Shown here: piece after piece, positions 45,272 to 54,343 of the stretch
How the letters are laid out: every line of letters starts with the position of its first letter
How positions within the stretch are numbered: position 1 is the first letter of the stretch
Assembly (NCBI RefSeq): GCF_024756275.1
Contig: NZ_JANUGQ010000015.1
Span: 117,057 to 181,056, forward strand
Source of the DNA: Streptomyces pyxinae
Lineage (GTDB): Bacteria; Actinomycetota; Actinomycetes; Streptomycetales; Streptomycetaceae
Direction of reading: 5' to 3'
DNA length: 64,000 nucleotides
Position numbers and translations under genes: made by a program
The notes under the pieces: model-generated
Database searches by the model: none
What the model was told of the DNA's origin: nothing
Seen by the model: only the letters and a program-made list of their open reading frames with translations

Positions 45272-45538
45272 TCAGCCGCCGCTCTCACGCAGGCGAACCC
45301 CCGCGCCCGCCGCGTCCGGCGTCCCCAGCTCCACCCTCTGCCCCAGCCGCGCCCGCCTCGGCGCCCGCGCCGCCGCCACATGCACCGGCAGCAGGCTCAG
45401 CCCCCAGCCGCCCGCCGCCAGCGTGGCCTCCACCACCCCCGCGTGCTGCGGCGCCAGGGCCAGTCTCAGCACGGCCCACCACCACACCCCGCCGGTGACC
45501 AGCGCGAGCGCCAGCAGTGATATGCGTCGCCCCGCCAT
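45272..45538 (-). CDS. Small two-helix membrane protein, unknown
   Basis: The 88-residue product starts with GAGGAGG 5-10 nt before ATG 45538. It has two membrane helices (ISLLALALVTGGVWWWAVLRLAL and VVEATLAAGGWGLSLLPVHVAA) followed by a basic, disordered tail. It is plausible as a conserved streptomycete membrane protein; no family was recognised. Confidence 0.65.
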   Translation of the reverse strand: MAGRRISLLALALVTGGVWWWAVLRLALAPQHAGVVEATLAAGGWGLSLLPVHVAAARAPRRARLGQRVELGTPDAAGAGVRLRESGG

Positions 45539-45714
45539 GCCCGCCTCCTCCGGTCGGCGCCGCGCCCGGGGCGCTCACCGGACGGGAGGCAAGCCGGAAC
45601 ACGTCCGGCGCAGCCTTCCCATCCGGTCCTCCCACCACACGCGGCCGGCGCCCGTACCGGCGCCGGTCACCCGGTGGTGTGTCGCGCACCCCGGCCGGGG
45701 AAGTCCCCCGGCCG

Positions 45715-46185
45715 TCAGACGGTCTCGGCCTGGAACATCCAGTGGTGCTTCTCCAGATCGGCCGTGAGGGCGATCAGCAGGTCCTGGGTCACCGGGTCCG
45801 GCTCGTCGGTGGCCCGCACGCGCTCCCGCATCCGGCCGACACAGGCGCTCAGCGCGCTCACCATGATGTCGACCGCGTCGGCGTCCTTGATCCAGCCCTC
45901 GGGGACCTCATTGATGCCGCTGTCGGAGGCGACGGTCGAGGCGCGGCCGTCCGGGGTGATACCCAGCGCGGAGGCGCGCTCGGCCACCGTGTCGGAGTGG
46001 GTGCGCGCCGTGGTCACGACCTCGTCGAGCTGAAGGTGAATGGAGCGGAAGCGCGGTCCGATGACGTTCCAGTGGACCTGCTTGGCCACCAGGGACAGGT
46101 CGACCACATCGACCAACGCGCCCTGCAGCGCTTCGCCGACGACCTTGAGGTCGGCTTCGGGCAGGGTGCTCTTGACGACAGACAT
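45715..46185 (-). CDS. dpsB: Dps-family DNA-binding ferritin-like protein
   Basis: The 156-residue protein has the Dps four-helix fold with the intersubunit ferroxidase ligands in LVAKQVHWNVIGP and HLQLDEVV and the helix HHWMFQAE near the C-terminus. Dps dodecamers oxidise and store iron and protect or compact DNA. Streptomyces carry several Dps proteins; from memory the one next to clgR/pgsA is DpsB, associated with spore nucleoid structure. GGAGG 6 nt upstream supports ATG 46185. It lies alone between terminators. Confidence 0.9.
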   Translation of the reverse strand: MSVVKSTLPEADLKVVGEALQGALVDVVDLSLVAKQVHWNVIGPRFRSIHLQLDEVVTTARTHSDTVAERASALGITPDGRASTVASDSGINEVPEGWIKDADAVDIMVSALSACVGRMRERVRATDEPDPVTQDLLIALTADLEKHHWMFQAETV

Positions 46186-46262
46186 CCGAATCCTCCATTT
46201 CCGGCGGTGGGCATGGTCACCGCATGTACGCCCACCTTTACACATATGACCTGAAACGGGCA

Positions 46263-46278
46263 TTTCGCATAAGCGAAA
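46263..46278. promoter_or_regulatory. Palindrome TTTCGC-ATAA-GCGAAA upstream of dps
   Basis: A perfect 6-bp-arm palindrome with a 4-nt centre lies about 80 bp upstream of the dps ATG and directly against the clgR terminator. It resembles a ClgR site (CGC-N5-GCG) but with N4, so it is only a candidate operator for dps. Confidence 0.5.
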
Positions 46279-46312
46279 GCCCCGGTCGGCACTCGGGTAC
46301 CCGACCGGGGCT
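46278..46312 (-). terminator. clgR terminator
   Basis: AGCCCCGGTCGG (46278-46289) pairs perfectly with CCGACCGGGGCT (46301-46312) around an 11-nt loop; on the minus strand the stem is followed by TT. It lies about 130 nt after the clgR stop. Confidence 0.75.
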
Positions 46313-46439
46313 CGGCTCAAAACAGCGTCGACCAGGGGAAGAAGCAGGAAAAAGCGGCCCCGCCGGGTCAGGCGAACCTCACCGACCCCGATCGGAACCG
46401 CTCCTCCGGGCAGCGCCCAGACCGGGCGCGGAAGATCGC

Positions 46440-46823
46440 TCAGGCGGCGACCACGTCGACCGCCTCGGCGGGCGCCTTGATGGTCACCCGCTCCGTCGGC
46501 ACACCGGTCACCGACGTGACGGACAGCGAATTGAGCATCGGACGCACCGGCGCGGGCACCGGCTCGCTCGCCGCTGCCGACTCGGCCAGCTCCGCCAGCG
46601 AGAGCTCGTCGCTCACTTCCCGCATGAGCTCGGACATCCGTACGTCAAGCGCGTCGCAGATCGCGGAGAGCAGCTCGGAGGAAGCCTCCTTCTGCCCCCG
46701 CTCCACCTCGGAGAGATAGCCGAGTGAGACTCGGGCGGACGAGGAGACTTCGCGCAGAGTACGGCCCTGGCGCTGGCGCTGCCGACGCAGCACGTCACCC
46801 AGCAGGCGACGGAGCAGAATCAT
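46440..46823 (-). CDS. clgR: Transcriptional activator ClgR
   Basis: The 127-residue XRE-family regulator contains the hallmark segment GRTLREVSSSARVSLGYL then SEVERGQKEASSELL and LDVRMSELMREVSDEL of ClgR, which activates clpP/clpC, lon and other proteolysis genes. The C-terminus is VVAA; ClgR is itself degraded by ClpP protease through terminal alanines, and that tag is preserved. GGAGG lies upstream of ATG 46823. The order rimO-pgsA-cinA-clgR is conserved with mycobacteria. Confidence 0.95.
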   Translation of the reverse strand: MILLRRLLGDVLRRQRQRQGRTLREVSSSARVSLGYLSEVERGQKEASSELLSAICDALDVRMSELMREVSDELSLAELAESAAASEPVPAPVRPMLNSLSVTSVTGVPTERVTIKAPAEAVDVVAA

Positions 46824-46932
46824 CGGTGGCTCCCTCCTCGGACCGCGTAGCCGCTTCCTTCACGCCCCACCGTACCGCCTCGCGACGCGGCCGTGCGGGG
46901 AGCGATGTCGTGTTCTCTCAGGGCTGCAAACA

Positions 46933-47493
46933 TCAAATCCCCCCGTTCTGTTCCGTATCCTGTGCCCGCGCATTTTCCGTGAGTTCAGTGGCGAGCAGGT
47001 CGAGCACGCTCCGTACACTTTCTTTACGGATTTCCGTCCGGCAGCCGTTCAACCGCAACTCACGGACTTTCCCGCTGGGGGCCGCCTCAAGCGCCCCGCC
47101 GGCCCCGGTGGCCTCACCGACCCCGGCCTCCGGCGGTCCGCAGACCGCCACGAAGACCGTGCCGACCGGCCGGCCGTCCTGCGCCTCGGGCCCCGCGACG
47201 CCGGTCGTCGCCAGCCCCCAGTCGGCGCCCAGCCGGGCCCGGACACCCGCCGCCATCTGCGCGGCCACCGCCGGATCGACCGCCCCGCGCTCCGCCAGCA
47301 GCTCGGCGTCGACCCCGAGCAACTCGTGCTTGAGCGCCGTCGCGTACGCCGTCACCGAGCCCCGGAACGACCGTGAGGCTCCCGGGACGGAAGTGAAGGC
47401 GGCGGCGACCAGGCCACCGGTCAGCGACTCGGCCACCGCCACGGTCTGGTCACGCTCAGCGAGCAGCCGGAGCACCCGGGCGGCGGCCGTCAC
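46933..47493 (-). CDS. cinA: CinA C-terminal domain protein (nicotinamide-nucleotide amidase type)
   Basis: The 186-residue protein is the stand-alone CinA C-terminal domain: TVAVAESLTGGLVAAAFTSVPGAS, FRGSVTAYATALKHELLGV and GLATTGVAGPEAQDGRPVGTVFVAV. PncC-type members deamidate NMN to nicotinate mononucleotide; that activity is inferred from the family. GTG 47493 overlaps the pgsA stop by 4 nt (GTGA). A non-conserved tail (RAQDTEQNGGI) follows. The full-length CinA N-terminal domain is absent. Confidence 0.9.
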   Translation of the reverse strand: MTAAARVLRLLAERDQTVAVAESLTGGLVAAAFTSVPGASRSFRGSVTAYATALKHELLGVDAELLAERGAVDPAVAAQMAAGVRARLGADWGLATTGVAGPEAQDGRPVGTVFVAVCGPPEAGVGEATGAGGALEAAPSGKVRELRLNGCRTEIRKESVRSVLDLLATELTENARAQDTEQNGGI

Positions 47494-48155
47494 CGCACCG
47501 GCTCCGCAGCGGCCCGCTCGGCGGCCAGCCCCTTGCGGCGCAGCACCACCGCCTGCCGCACATAGTCGAGCCCGGTGGCGACGGTCAGCACCACCGCCAC
47601 GGCCATCACCCAGAACCGCAGGGTGGCCAGCGGGCCGGTGAGCGCCAGTACGTACATGCCGACCGCGGTGCCCTGCGCCAGGGTCTTGAGCTTGCCGCCC
47701 CGGCTGGCCGGGATCACCCCGTGCCGGATCACCCAGAAGCGCATCAGCGTGATGCCCAGCTCCCGGAAGAGGATCACCCCCGTCACCCACCAGGGCAGAT
47801 CCCCGAGCCCGGACAGACAGATCAGCCCGGCCGCCATGATCGCCTTGTCCGCGATCGGATCCGCGATCTTCCCGAAGTCGGTGACCAGGTTGTACGTCCG
47901 GGCCAGATGGCCGTCGAAGACGTCGGTGATCATGGCGACGGCGAACGCCGCCCACGCCCAGGCCCGCCAGGCGGGGTCGTAACCGCCGTCCTGGAGGAGC
48001 AGCATCACGAAGCCGGGCACCAGCACCAGCCGGACCATGGTGAGGATATTGGCGATGTTCCACAGGCTGGCCTGGTTGACGGCCGCAGCCCCCAGCTTGC
48101 CGCCGGGCGCCGGCCTACCCGAACCGCCCGCAGCGGATGCCGGGACTCCGGTCAT
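47490..48155 (-). CDS. pgsA: CDP-diacylglycerol-glycerol-3-phosphate 3-phosphatidyltransferase
   Basis: The 221-residue integral membrane enzyme has the CDP-alcohol phosphotransferase motif DVFDGHLARTYNLVTDFGK followed by IADPIADK with all four catalytic aspartates, plus about five to six membrane helices. It makes phosphatidylglycerol phosphate, or in actinobacteria possibly another phosphatidyl alcohol. ATG 48155 has GGAGG upstream and overlaps the rimO stop by 4 nt, so rimO-pgsA-cinA form a translationally coupled set. Confidence 0.92.
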   Translation of the reverse strand: MTGVPASAAGGSGRPAPGGKLGAAAVNQASLWNIANILTMVRLVLVPGFVMLLLQDGGYDPAWRAWAWAAFAVAMITDVFDGHLARTYNLVTDFGKIADPIADKAIMAAGLICLSGLGDLPWWVTGVILFRELGITLMRFWVIRHGVIPASRGGKLKTLAQGTAVGMYVLALTGPLATLRFWVMAVAVVLTVATGLDYVRQAVVLRRKGLAAERAAAEPVR

Positions 48156-49630
48156 CTGACTGCCTCCTCGACACGACACTCGGCCATGAGGTCGACGCCT
48201 TCCGTGCCCACGACCCTGGCCCTGACCATACGGCCCGGTGCCAGGCCCGCGCCGTCGGCGAAGACCACCTGGCCGTCGGTCTCGGGCGCCTGGTGGGCCG
48301 CCCGGCCGACCGCGGCGTCCTCGCCCGCGGCCACCGCCTCGGGGCCGGCGACCGACTCGACCAGCACCTCCATGGTCTCGCCCAGCCGCTCCTCCGCGCG
48401 CTGCGCGGTGAGCTCCTCGGCCAGCCGGGAGAGGTGGGCCAGCCGCGCGTCGATCACGTCCTGGTCGAGCTTCCGCTCGTAGCCGGCGGCCTCGGTGCCG
48501 TCCTCGTCGGAGTAGCCGAAGACGCCGATCGCGTCGAGCCGGGCGTGGGTGAGGAACCGCTCCAGCTCCGCGAAGTCCTCCTCGCTCTCGCCGGGGAAGC
48601 CGACGATGAAGTTGGACCGCACCCCGGCCAGCGGCGCCTTGGAGCGGATGGTGTCCAGCAGCTCCAGGAACCGGTCGGTGTCCCCGAACCGGCGCATCGT
48701 GCGCAGCACGGCGGGCGCCGAGTGCTGGAAGGACAGGTCGAAGTAGGGCGCCACCTTCTCGGTGGAGGTCAGCACGTCGATGAGGCCGGGCCGCATCTCG
48801 GCGGGCTGGAGGTAGCTGACCCGCACCCGCTCGATCCCGTCGACCGCCGCCAGCTCCGGCAGCAGGCTCTCCAGGAGCCGGATGTCACCGAGGTCCTTGC
48901 CGTAGGAGGTGTTGTTCTCGGAGACCAGCATGACCTCCTTCACCCCCTGCTCGGCCAGCCAGCGGGTCTCACCCAGCACGTCGGAGGGGCGGCGCGAGAC
49001 GAAGGAGCCGCGGAAGGACGGGATGGCGCAGAAGGAGCAGCGCCGGTCGCAGCCGGAGGCGAGCTTCACCGAGGCGACCGGGCTGGTGTCGAGCCGGCGG
49101 CGCAGCGGGGCACGCGGCCCGGAGGCGGGCGCCAGCCCCTCGGGCAGGTCGCTGGGGGCGCCGTGCCCCGGCAGGGCGACCTCGGCGGCGGCCTCCTGGC
49201 GCTTCACCGGGCTCAGCGGCAGCAGCTTGCGGCGGTCGCGCGGGGTGTGCGGGGCGTGGACGCCGCCGCCCAGGATGGTGCGCAGCCGGTCGGAGATGTC
49301 GGCGTAGTCGTCGAAGCCGAGCACCCCGTCGGCCTCGGGCAGCGCCTCGGCCAGCTCCTTGCCGTACCGCTCGGCCATGCAGCCGACCGCGACCACGGCC
49401 TGGGTGCGCCCGTGGTCCTTGAGGTCGTTGGCCTCAAGGAGGGCGTCGACGGAGTCCTTCTTGGCGGCCTCCACGAAGCCACAGGTGTTGACGACGGCGA
49501 CGTCCGCGTCGGCGGCTTCCGGTACGAGCTCCCAGCCGTCCGCCGCCAGGCGGCCTGCGAGCTCCTCCGAGTCCACCTCGTTACGGGCGCAGCCAAGAGT
49601 GACAAGGGCGACGGTACGGCGTTCGGGCAT
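48152..49630 (-). CDS. rimO: Ribosomal protein S12 methylthiotransferase
   Basis: The 492-residue radical-SAM enzyme methylthiolates an aspartate of ribosomal protein S12. It has the N-terminal UPF0004 domain (VTLGCARNEVDSEELAGRL, VVNTCGFVEAAKKDS, VGCMAERYG), the CDRRCSFC cluster motif near residue 194 and a C-terminal TRAM domain. The SVKLASGCDRRCSFCAIPSF segment distinguishes it from MiaB, encoded elsewhere in the window. ATG 49630. Confidence 0.95.
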   Translation of the reverse strand: MPERRTVALVTLGCARNEVDSEELAGRLAADGWELVPEAADADVAVVNTCGFVEAAKKDSVDALLEANDLKDHGRTQAVVAVGCMAERYGKELAEALPEADGVLGFDDYADISDRLRTILGGGVHAPHTPRDRRKLLPLSPVKRQEAAAEVALPGHGAPSDLPEGLAPASGPRAPLRRRLDTSPVASVKLASGCDRRCSFCAIPSFRGSFVSRRPSDVLGETRWLAEQGVKEVMLVSENNTSYGKDLGDIRLLESLLPELAAVDGIERVRVSYLQPAEMRPGLIDVLTSTEKVAPYFDLSFQHSAPAVLRTMRRFGDTDRFLELLDTIRSKAPLAGVRSNFIVGFPGESEEDFAELERFLTHARLDAIGVFGYSDEDGTEAAGYERKLDQDVIDARLAHLSRLAEELTAQRAEERLGETMEVLVESVAGPEAVAAGEDAAVGRAAHQAPETDGQVVFADGAGLAPGRMVRARVVGTEGVDLMAECRVEEAVR

Positions 49631-49991
49631 GGACTCAAGACTACTTCGTCCCCCCGACAGCTCCGTCGCGCAGGGTCACCCGCCCGCCACCGGTCGCCCG
49701 GCACCGGCGGTCGTGCCGCCCGGACGGCCCGCCCGGCCGCCCGGTCCGGTGGCTCCCGCGGCCTCCGCCGGCGCTCCCGAAAACCGGAAAGAGGCACCGG
49801 CCGGTCTCCGGGCCCGGTCCCGCGACCGGCCGCACGCGCCGCGTCCCCCGGGCCCGGAGGCACGGGGGACGCGGCGAGACGAGACGGTGGCGGTGGCCCG
49901 GACCGGTGCCGCCCACGGCCGACGGCGGCCGGCCCGGACAGTACCGCACAGGGCCGACAGCACCGGCGCGGTCCGGACCGGATCGCCCGGA
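49631..49991. other. 361-bp spacer upstream of rimO
   Basis: GC-rich spacer between the RodZ-like gene and rimO. Apart from the terminator listed separately nothing was recognised; a rimO promoter should lie near 49650-49700 but no consensus stands out. Confidence 0.4.
49837..49876 (-). terminator. Terminator after the RodZ-like gene
   Basis: A perfect 14-bp stem (49837-49850 with 49863-49876, core GCGTCCCCCG) with a 12-nt loop lies about 115 nt beyond the stop at 49992. Confidence 0.8.
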
Positions 49992-51053
49992 TCACCCGGC
50001 CTGCGGGTCGCCCTTGCCGTAGGAGAGCCGCTCGACCTGACCGGTCTCGAACTGGTCCTCGACCTTCTTGCCGTTGACGAACAGCTCGATCGCCCCGGCG
50101 TTCCCGAGGATCAGGTCCAGCCGCTCGGCGTCCTGGTAGGTCTTGGACTCGCCCTTCTCCAGCAGCCCGTCGAAGAGCAGCCGGCCGTCGGCGGCCTTCA
50201 CCGAGATCCAGCTCTTGTCGTCCACGGCGGTCAGCTTGACCGTCACCTTGTCCTTCGGGACCGCCGCGACGGCGCTCTCGGTGGGGGCCGGGGCCGTGGG
50301 CCGGTGCGGCTTCGGGGAGGTGCTGGGCCGGTGCCCGGCCGTCGGCCCCTCGGCCACCTGGGTGGCGCGCGACTCGGCCTCGTCCCCGTTCATCAGGGTG
50401 AAGCCGACGAAGCCGATCACCGCGACGATCGCCGCGACCATCGCCGCCGTCCAGTTCGGGCGCCGCCGCTCCGGGCGGATGCGCTCCGCCTCGAAGAGCG
50501 GTGCCGCGGGCGTGGGCGCCGGGGCGCCCCCGTGATCGGCGTCGTACCGTTCGACGAGCGGCGCGGGGTCGATGCCGACGGCGCGGGCGAGGGTCCGGAT
50601 GTGCCCCCGGGCGTACACATCGCCGCCGCACCGCGAGAAGTCGTCCTCCTCCAGACCGCGCACGATGGGGATGCGCACCCGGGTGGAGGCGCTGATCTCC
50701 TCGACACTCAGCCCCGCGTCGATGCGCGCCTGTTTCAGGACGCCGCCGATCGAGGGGCGGTCGTCGTCCCAGTCGCGCGCGTCGTCCCCGGTGGCCGACT
50801 CGCGCCGCTCGCGCCGGGTGAACCCGCTCTTCCTGCCGGATCCACGGGACGTGCCGGACTCACCGGGCGCCTCAGCGGCGGGCGGGTCGTCGGCCGGCAC
50901 GTCGTCACCGGTGAACGCGGCGGCCCCGGCGGGCGCGTCGGAGCCGGCCCGCTTCCCGCGCCGGCGCGGCGAGCGAGCCGTCGTGGGCGTGGGCTTCTCG
51001 GGCGAGTCGTCGGTCGAAGGACGGTCGTCTTCGGGGGAGTTGCCGATGGACAC
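49992..51053 (-). CDS. RodZ-like helix-turn-helix membrane protein
   Basis: The 353-residue protein has a disordered charged N-terminus (about 100 residues), an XRE-like HTH (GGVLKQARIDAGLSVEEISA then STRVRIPIVRGLEEDDFS), one membrane helix (MVAAIVAVIGFVGFTLM), a Pro/Thr linker and an extracytoplasmic beta domain (VKLTAVDDKSWISVKAADGR, LGNAGAIELFVNGKKV). This is the RodZ layout; RodZ links MreB to the wall machinery, but in Streptomyces the role is unproven. GTG 51053 has AAGG upstream. Positioned between ftsK and rimO as in other actinobacteria. Confidence 0.87.
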   Translation of the reverse strand: MSIGNSPEDDRPSTDDSPEKPTPTTARSPRRRGKRAGSDAPAGAAAFTGDDVPADDPPAAEAPGESGTSRGSGRKSGFTRRERRESATGDDARDWDDDRPSIGGVLKQARIDAGLSVEEISASTRVRIPIVRGLEEDDFSRCGGDVYARGHIRTLARAVGIDPAPLVERYDADHGGAPAPTPAAPLFEAERIRPERRRPNWTAAMVAAIVAVIGFVGFTLMNGDEAESRATQVAEGPTAGHRPSTSPKPHRPTAPAPTESAVAAVPKDKVTVKLTAVDDKSWISVKAADGRLLFDGLLEKGESKTYQDAERLDLILGNAGAIELFVNGKKVEDQFETGQVERLSYGKGDPQAG

Positions 51054-51270
51054 GAGAGCGCCTTTCGAGCGTGTAACCACCTGCTGGAGGTTCAGTCTAT
51101 GGGTGGTACGAAAGGGTGGAGCAACCGGACGGACGCACTTTGTACGCCATCGGAATGGCATCGGTGCGGCGGGTGTCCGGAGGACGGGCCGGCCGGCGCC
51201 CGTCCTCTCGTCCAACCTGACGTATCACCGGCGGAAACGGTTGCTCGCCGTTCCCGTACGGAACAGACTT

Positions 51271-54078
51271 CTACCCGCTGGACTCCCCGCGGATGACAGC
51301 GAGTACGCCATCCAGCTCATCCGGCTTGACGAGCACGTCCCGCGCCTTGGACCCCTCGCTCGGACCGACGATGTCGCGCGACTCCATCAGGTCCATCAGC
51401 CGGCCGGCCTTGGCGAAGCCCACCCGCAGCTTGCGCTGGAGCATCGAGGTGGAGCCGAACTGGGTGGAGACGACCAGCTCGGCGGCCTGGCAGAGCAGGT
51501 CCAGGTCGTCGCCGATGTCCTCGTCGATCTCCTTCTTCTGCTTGCCGCCGGTGGTGACGTCCTCCCGGAAGACCGGGGTCATCTGGTCCTTGGTGTGCCG
51601 GACGACCGCCTGGACCTCCTCCTCGGTGACGAAGGCGCCCTGCAACCGGGTCGGCTTGCCCGCGCCCATCGGCAGGAAGAGCCCGTCGCCCTTGCCGATG
51701 AGCTTCTCCGCGCCCGGCTGGTCCAGGATGACCCGGCTGTCGGCGAGCGAGGAGGTCGCGAAGGCCAGCCGGGAGGGGACGTTCGCCTTGATCAGGCCGG
51801 TCACCACGTCGACCGAGGGCCGCTGGGTGGCCAGCACCAGATGGATGCCGGCGGCCCGGGCGAGCTGGGTGATCCGGACGATCGCGTCCTCCACGTCCCG
51901 GGGCGCCACCATCATCAGGTCGGCCAGCTCGTCCACGATCACCAGCAGATACGGATACGGCTGGAGCTCGCGCTCGCTGCCCGCCGGCGGGGTGACCTTG
52001 CCCGCCCGGACGGCCCGGTTGAAGTCGTCGATGTGCCGGAAGCCGTAGGCCGCCAGGTCGTCGTAGCGGAGGTCCATCTCGCGCACCACCCACTGGAGCG
52101 CCTCGGCGGCGCGCTTGGGGTTGGTGATGATCGGGGTGATCAGGTGCGGGATGCCCTCGTACGCGGTGAGCTCCACCCGCTTGGGGTCGATCAGCACCAT
52201 CCGGACGTCCTCCGGAGTGGCTCGTATCATCACGGAGGTGATCAGGCAGTTGATGCAGGAGGACTTGCCGGATCCGGTGGCACCGGCCACCAGCACATGC
52301 GGCATCTTCGCCAGATTGGCCATCACATAGCCGCCCTCGACGTCCTTGCCGAGCGCCACCAGCATCGGGTGGTCGTCCTCGGCGGCGTCCGCGAGCCGCA
52401 GCACGTCCCCGAGGTTGACCATCTCCCGGTCGGTGTTGGGGATCTCGATGCCCACGGCGGACTTGCCGGGGATGGGCGAGATGATCCGGACGTCCGGGCT
52501 GGCGACGGCGTAGGCGATGTTCTTGGTCAGGGCGGTGATCCGCTCGACCTTGACCGCCGGGCCGAGCGCCACCTCGTACCGGGTGACCGTGGGCCCCCGG
52601 GTGAAGCCGGTGACGTCGGCGTCCACCTTGAACTCGGTGAAGACGTTCCGCAGCGCGGCCACTATGGCGTCGTTGGCGGCGCTCCGGGTCTTGCCGGGGC
52701 CGCCCCGCTCCAGCAGGTCGAGCGAGGGCAGCGCGTACGTGATGTCCCCGGCGAGCCGGAGCTGTTCGGCACGGGCCGGCAGCGACGAGGACTCGTCCCG
52801 CGCCGGCGCCGGCTTGGTGAGGTCCGGTACGGACCCGTTGGCCGCTTCACCGGCGTCTCCGCCGTCCGCCCCGCCGGCGCGCTCGGCGTCGCGCGCCGGT
52901 GGTACGGCCGCCCGGCTCCCGCGCCCGGCGGCGCCGGAGCGCTCGGGAGCGCCGCCCTCGTCCGGGGATCCGGCGGCCCCGGCGGCGGTCCCGGCGGCGC
53001 GCGTCCGGTCGCCGGTGACCTCGCGGGTGAGGTCGGCGACCACCGGGGAGGGCGGCATGCCGTTGAGCACCGCCCCGTCGAGCGCGGCGGCAGCGGCGGC
53101 GGCCACGTCGACCGCCTCCTGGGAGTGCGCGGAGCGGGGCCGGCGGCGCCGGGTGAGCGCCTCCGCCTCGGCTCCCTCGGCGTCGTACGGACCGGCGCCC
53201 ACGGCAGGCGCACGCCGGCGCGTACGGGGGCGCGCGGGCGCTTGGCCAGGTGCCCCTTCCTCGTCCCACGCCCCGTCCTCGCCGGGCAGTACGGAGCCGG
53301 CCGGATCGTCGTAGGTCTCGACGATGCCCAGCCGTACGCCCAGCGCCCGCAGCCGGCGCGGGATGGCGTTGACCGGGGTGGCCGTGACGACCAGCAGCCC
53401 GAAGACGGTGAGCAGCACCAGGATCGGTACGGCGAGGATCTCGCTCACCAGGAAGCTCAGCGGGGTGGCGGCGGCCCAGCCGATCAGCCCGCCGGCGTCC
53501 TGGAGCACCTCGACGCCCTGGCTGCGGGCGGGTGCCCCGCAGGCGATGTGCACCTGGCCCAGCACGCCGACGACCAGCGCGGAGAGCCCGATCACGATCC
53601 GGCCGTTGGCCTCGGGCTTCTCGGGGTGCAGGATCAGCCGCACCGCGATCGCGCCGACCAGCAGCGGCGCCAGCAGGTCCAGTCGGCCGAAGGAGCCGGT
53701 GACCAGGATGCCGATCAGATCACCGACCGGTCCGCGCAGGTGCGCCCAGGTGCCGGCGGCGACGATCAGCGCGACACCGAGCAGCAGCAGGGCGAGCCCG
53801 TCCTTGCGGTGGGCCGGGTCCAGTCCCTTGGCGCCCCGGCCTATGCCGCGGAACACGGCGCCGACGGCGTGCGCCAGGCCCAGCCAGAGGGCGCGCACCA
53901 GCCGGAACACGCCCCAGCCGGCGGAGGGCACCGGTTTGGGCGGTGCCTTCCTCGCGGGCGCCCGCTTGGCGGGGGCCCTTTTCGCCGGTGCCGCCCGCTT
54001 CGCCGGGGCCGCCTTCCGGGCGGGCTTCGCCGCCGCCCTCGCGGGGGGCTTGGCGGCGGTCTTCTTCGCGGGGGGCAT
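51271..54078 (-). CDS. ftsK: DNA translocase FtsK/SpoIIIE
   Basis: The 935-residue translocase moves chromosomal DNA during septation. Layout: a Lys/Ala/Pro-rich tail (AKKTAAKPPARAAAKP, repeated APAKRA), four membrane helices (residues about 60-230), a long disordered Ala/Arg/Glu linker, then the alpha/beta motor with Walker A AGATGSGKSSCINCL near residue 595 and Walker B LLVIVDELADLMM. A gamma domain (STSMLQRKLRVGFAKAGRLMD) reads orientation sequences. ATG 54078 is preceded by AGGTGG at 8 nt; a GTG at 54219 would add 47 low-complexity residues. Confidence 0.94.
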   Translation of the reverse strand: MPPAKKTAAKPPARAAAKPARKAAPAKRAAPAKRAPAKRAPARKAPPKPVPSAGWGVFRLVRALWLGLAHAVGAVFRGIGRGAKGLDPAHRKDGLALLLLGVALIVAAGTWAHLRGPVGDLIGILVTGSFGRLDLLAPLLVGAIAVRLILHPEKPEANGRIVIGLSALVVGVLGQVHIACGAPARSQGVEVLQDAGGLIGWAAATPLSFLVSEILAVPILVLLTVFGLLVVTATPVNAIPRRLRALGVRLGIVETYDDPAGSVLPGEDGAWDEEGAPGQAPARPRTRRRAPAVGAGPYDAEGAEAEALTRRRRPRSAHSQEAVDVAAAAAAALDGAVLNGMPPSPVVADLTREVTGDRTRAAGTAAGAAGSPDEGGAPERSGAAGRGSRAAVPPARDAERAGGADGGDAGEAANGSVPDLTKPAPARDESSSLPARAEQLRLAGDITYALPSLDLLERGGPGKTRSAANDAIVAALRNVFTEFKVDADVTGFTRGPTVTRYEVALGPAVKVERITALTKNIAYAVASPDVRIISPIPGKSAVGIEIPNTDREMVNLGDVLRLADAAEDDHPMLVALGKDVEGGYVMANLAKMPHVLVAGATGSGKSSCINCLITSVMIRATPEDVRMVLIDPKRVELTAYEGIPHLITPIITNPKRAAEALQWVVREMDLRYDDLAAYGFRHIDDFNRAVRAGKVTPPAGSERELQPYPYLLVIVDELADLMMVAPRDVEDAIVRITQLARAAGIHLVLATQRPSVDVVTGLIKANVPSRLAFATSSLADSRVILDQPGAEKLIGKGDGLFLPMGAGKPTRLQGAFVTEEEVQAVVRHTKDQMTPVFREDVTTGGKQKKEIDEDIGDDLDLLCQAAELVVSTQFGSTSMLQRKLRVGFAKAGRLMDLMESRDIVGPSEGSKARDVLVKPDELDGVLAVIRGESSG

Positions 54079-54343
54079 GCCGGGCACCACCTGGTTCGTC
54101 GCTCCGGATGTCGTACGGCCGGTTCGCGGCCTCGCGGCGCCCGCCGTGCCCCGGGGACGGGTGCGGGAGGTGCGTGAGACCGTGGTGGTGAGGTTACCGG
54201 GGTGGGCCCCGGTGGACACGTGTGCCCACCGCTTCACCCGTTCGTGTCGGGTGATGGCCCCCCGGAATTGACGCCCCGCCACTCGAACGGGTCCCGGCGG
54301 GCGTTGGTCCAGGTCAGACGCCCTGTCAGCGCCTGCGATGGAA

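Noticed and set aside
54079..54343. Phage attachment site or tRNA fragment between ftsK and osaB
   Set aside because: No cloverleaf or direct repeat of tRNA 3' sequence could be found.
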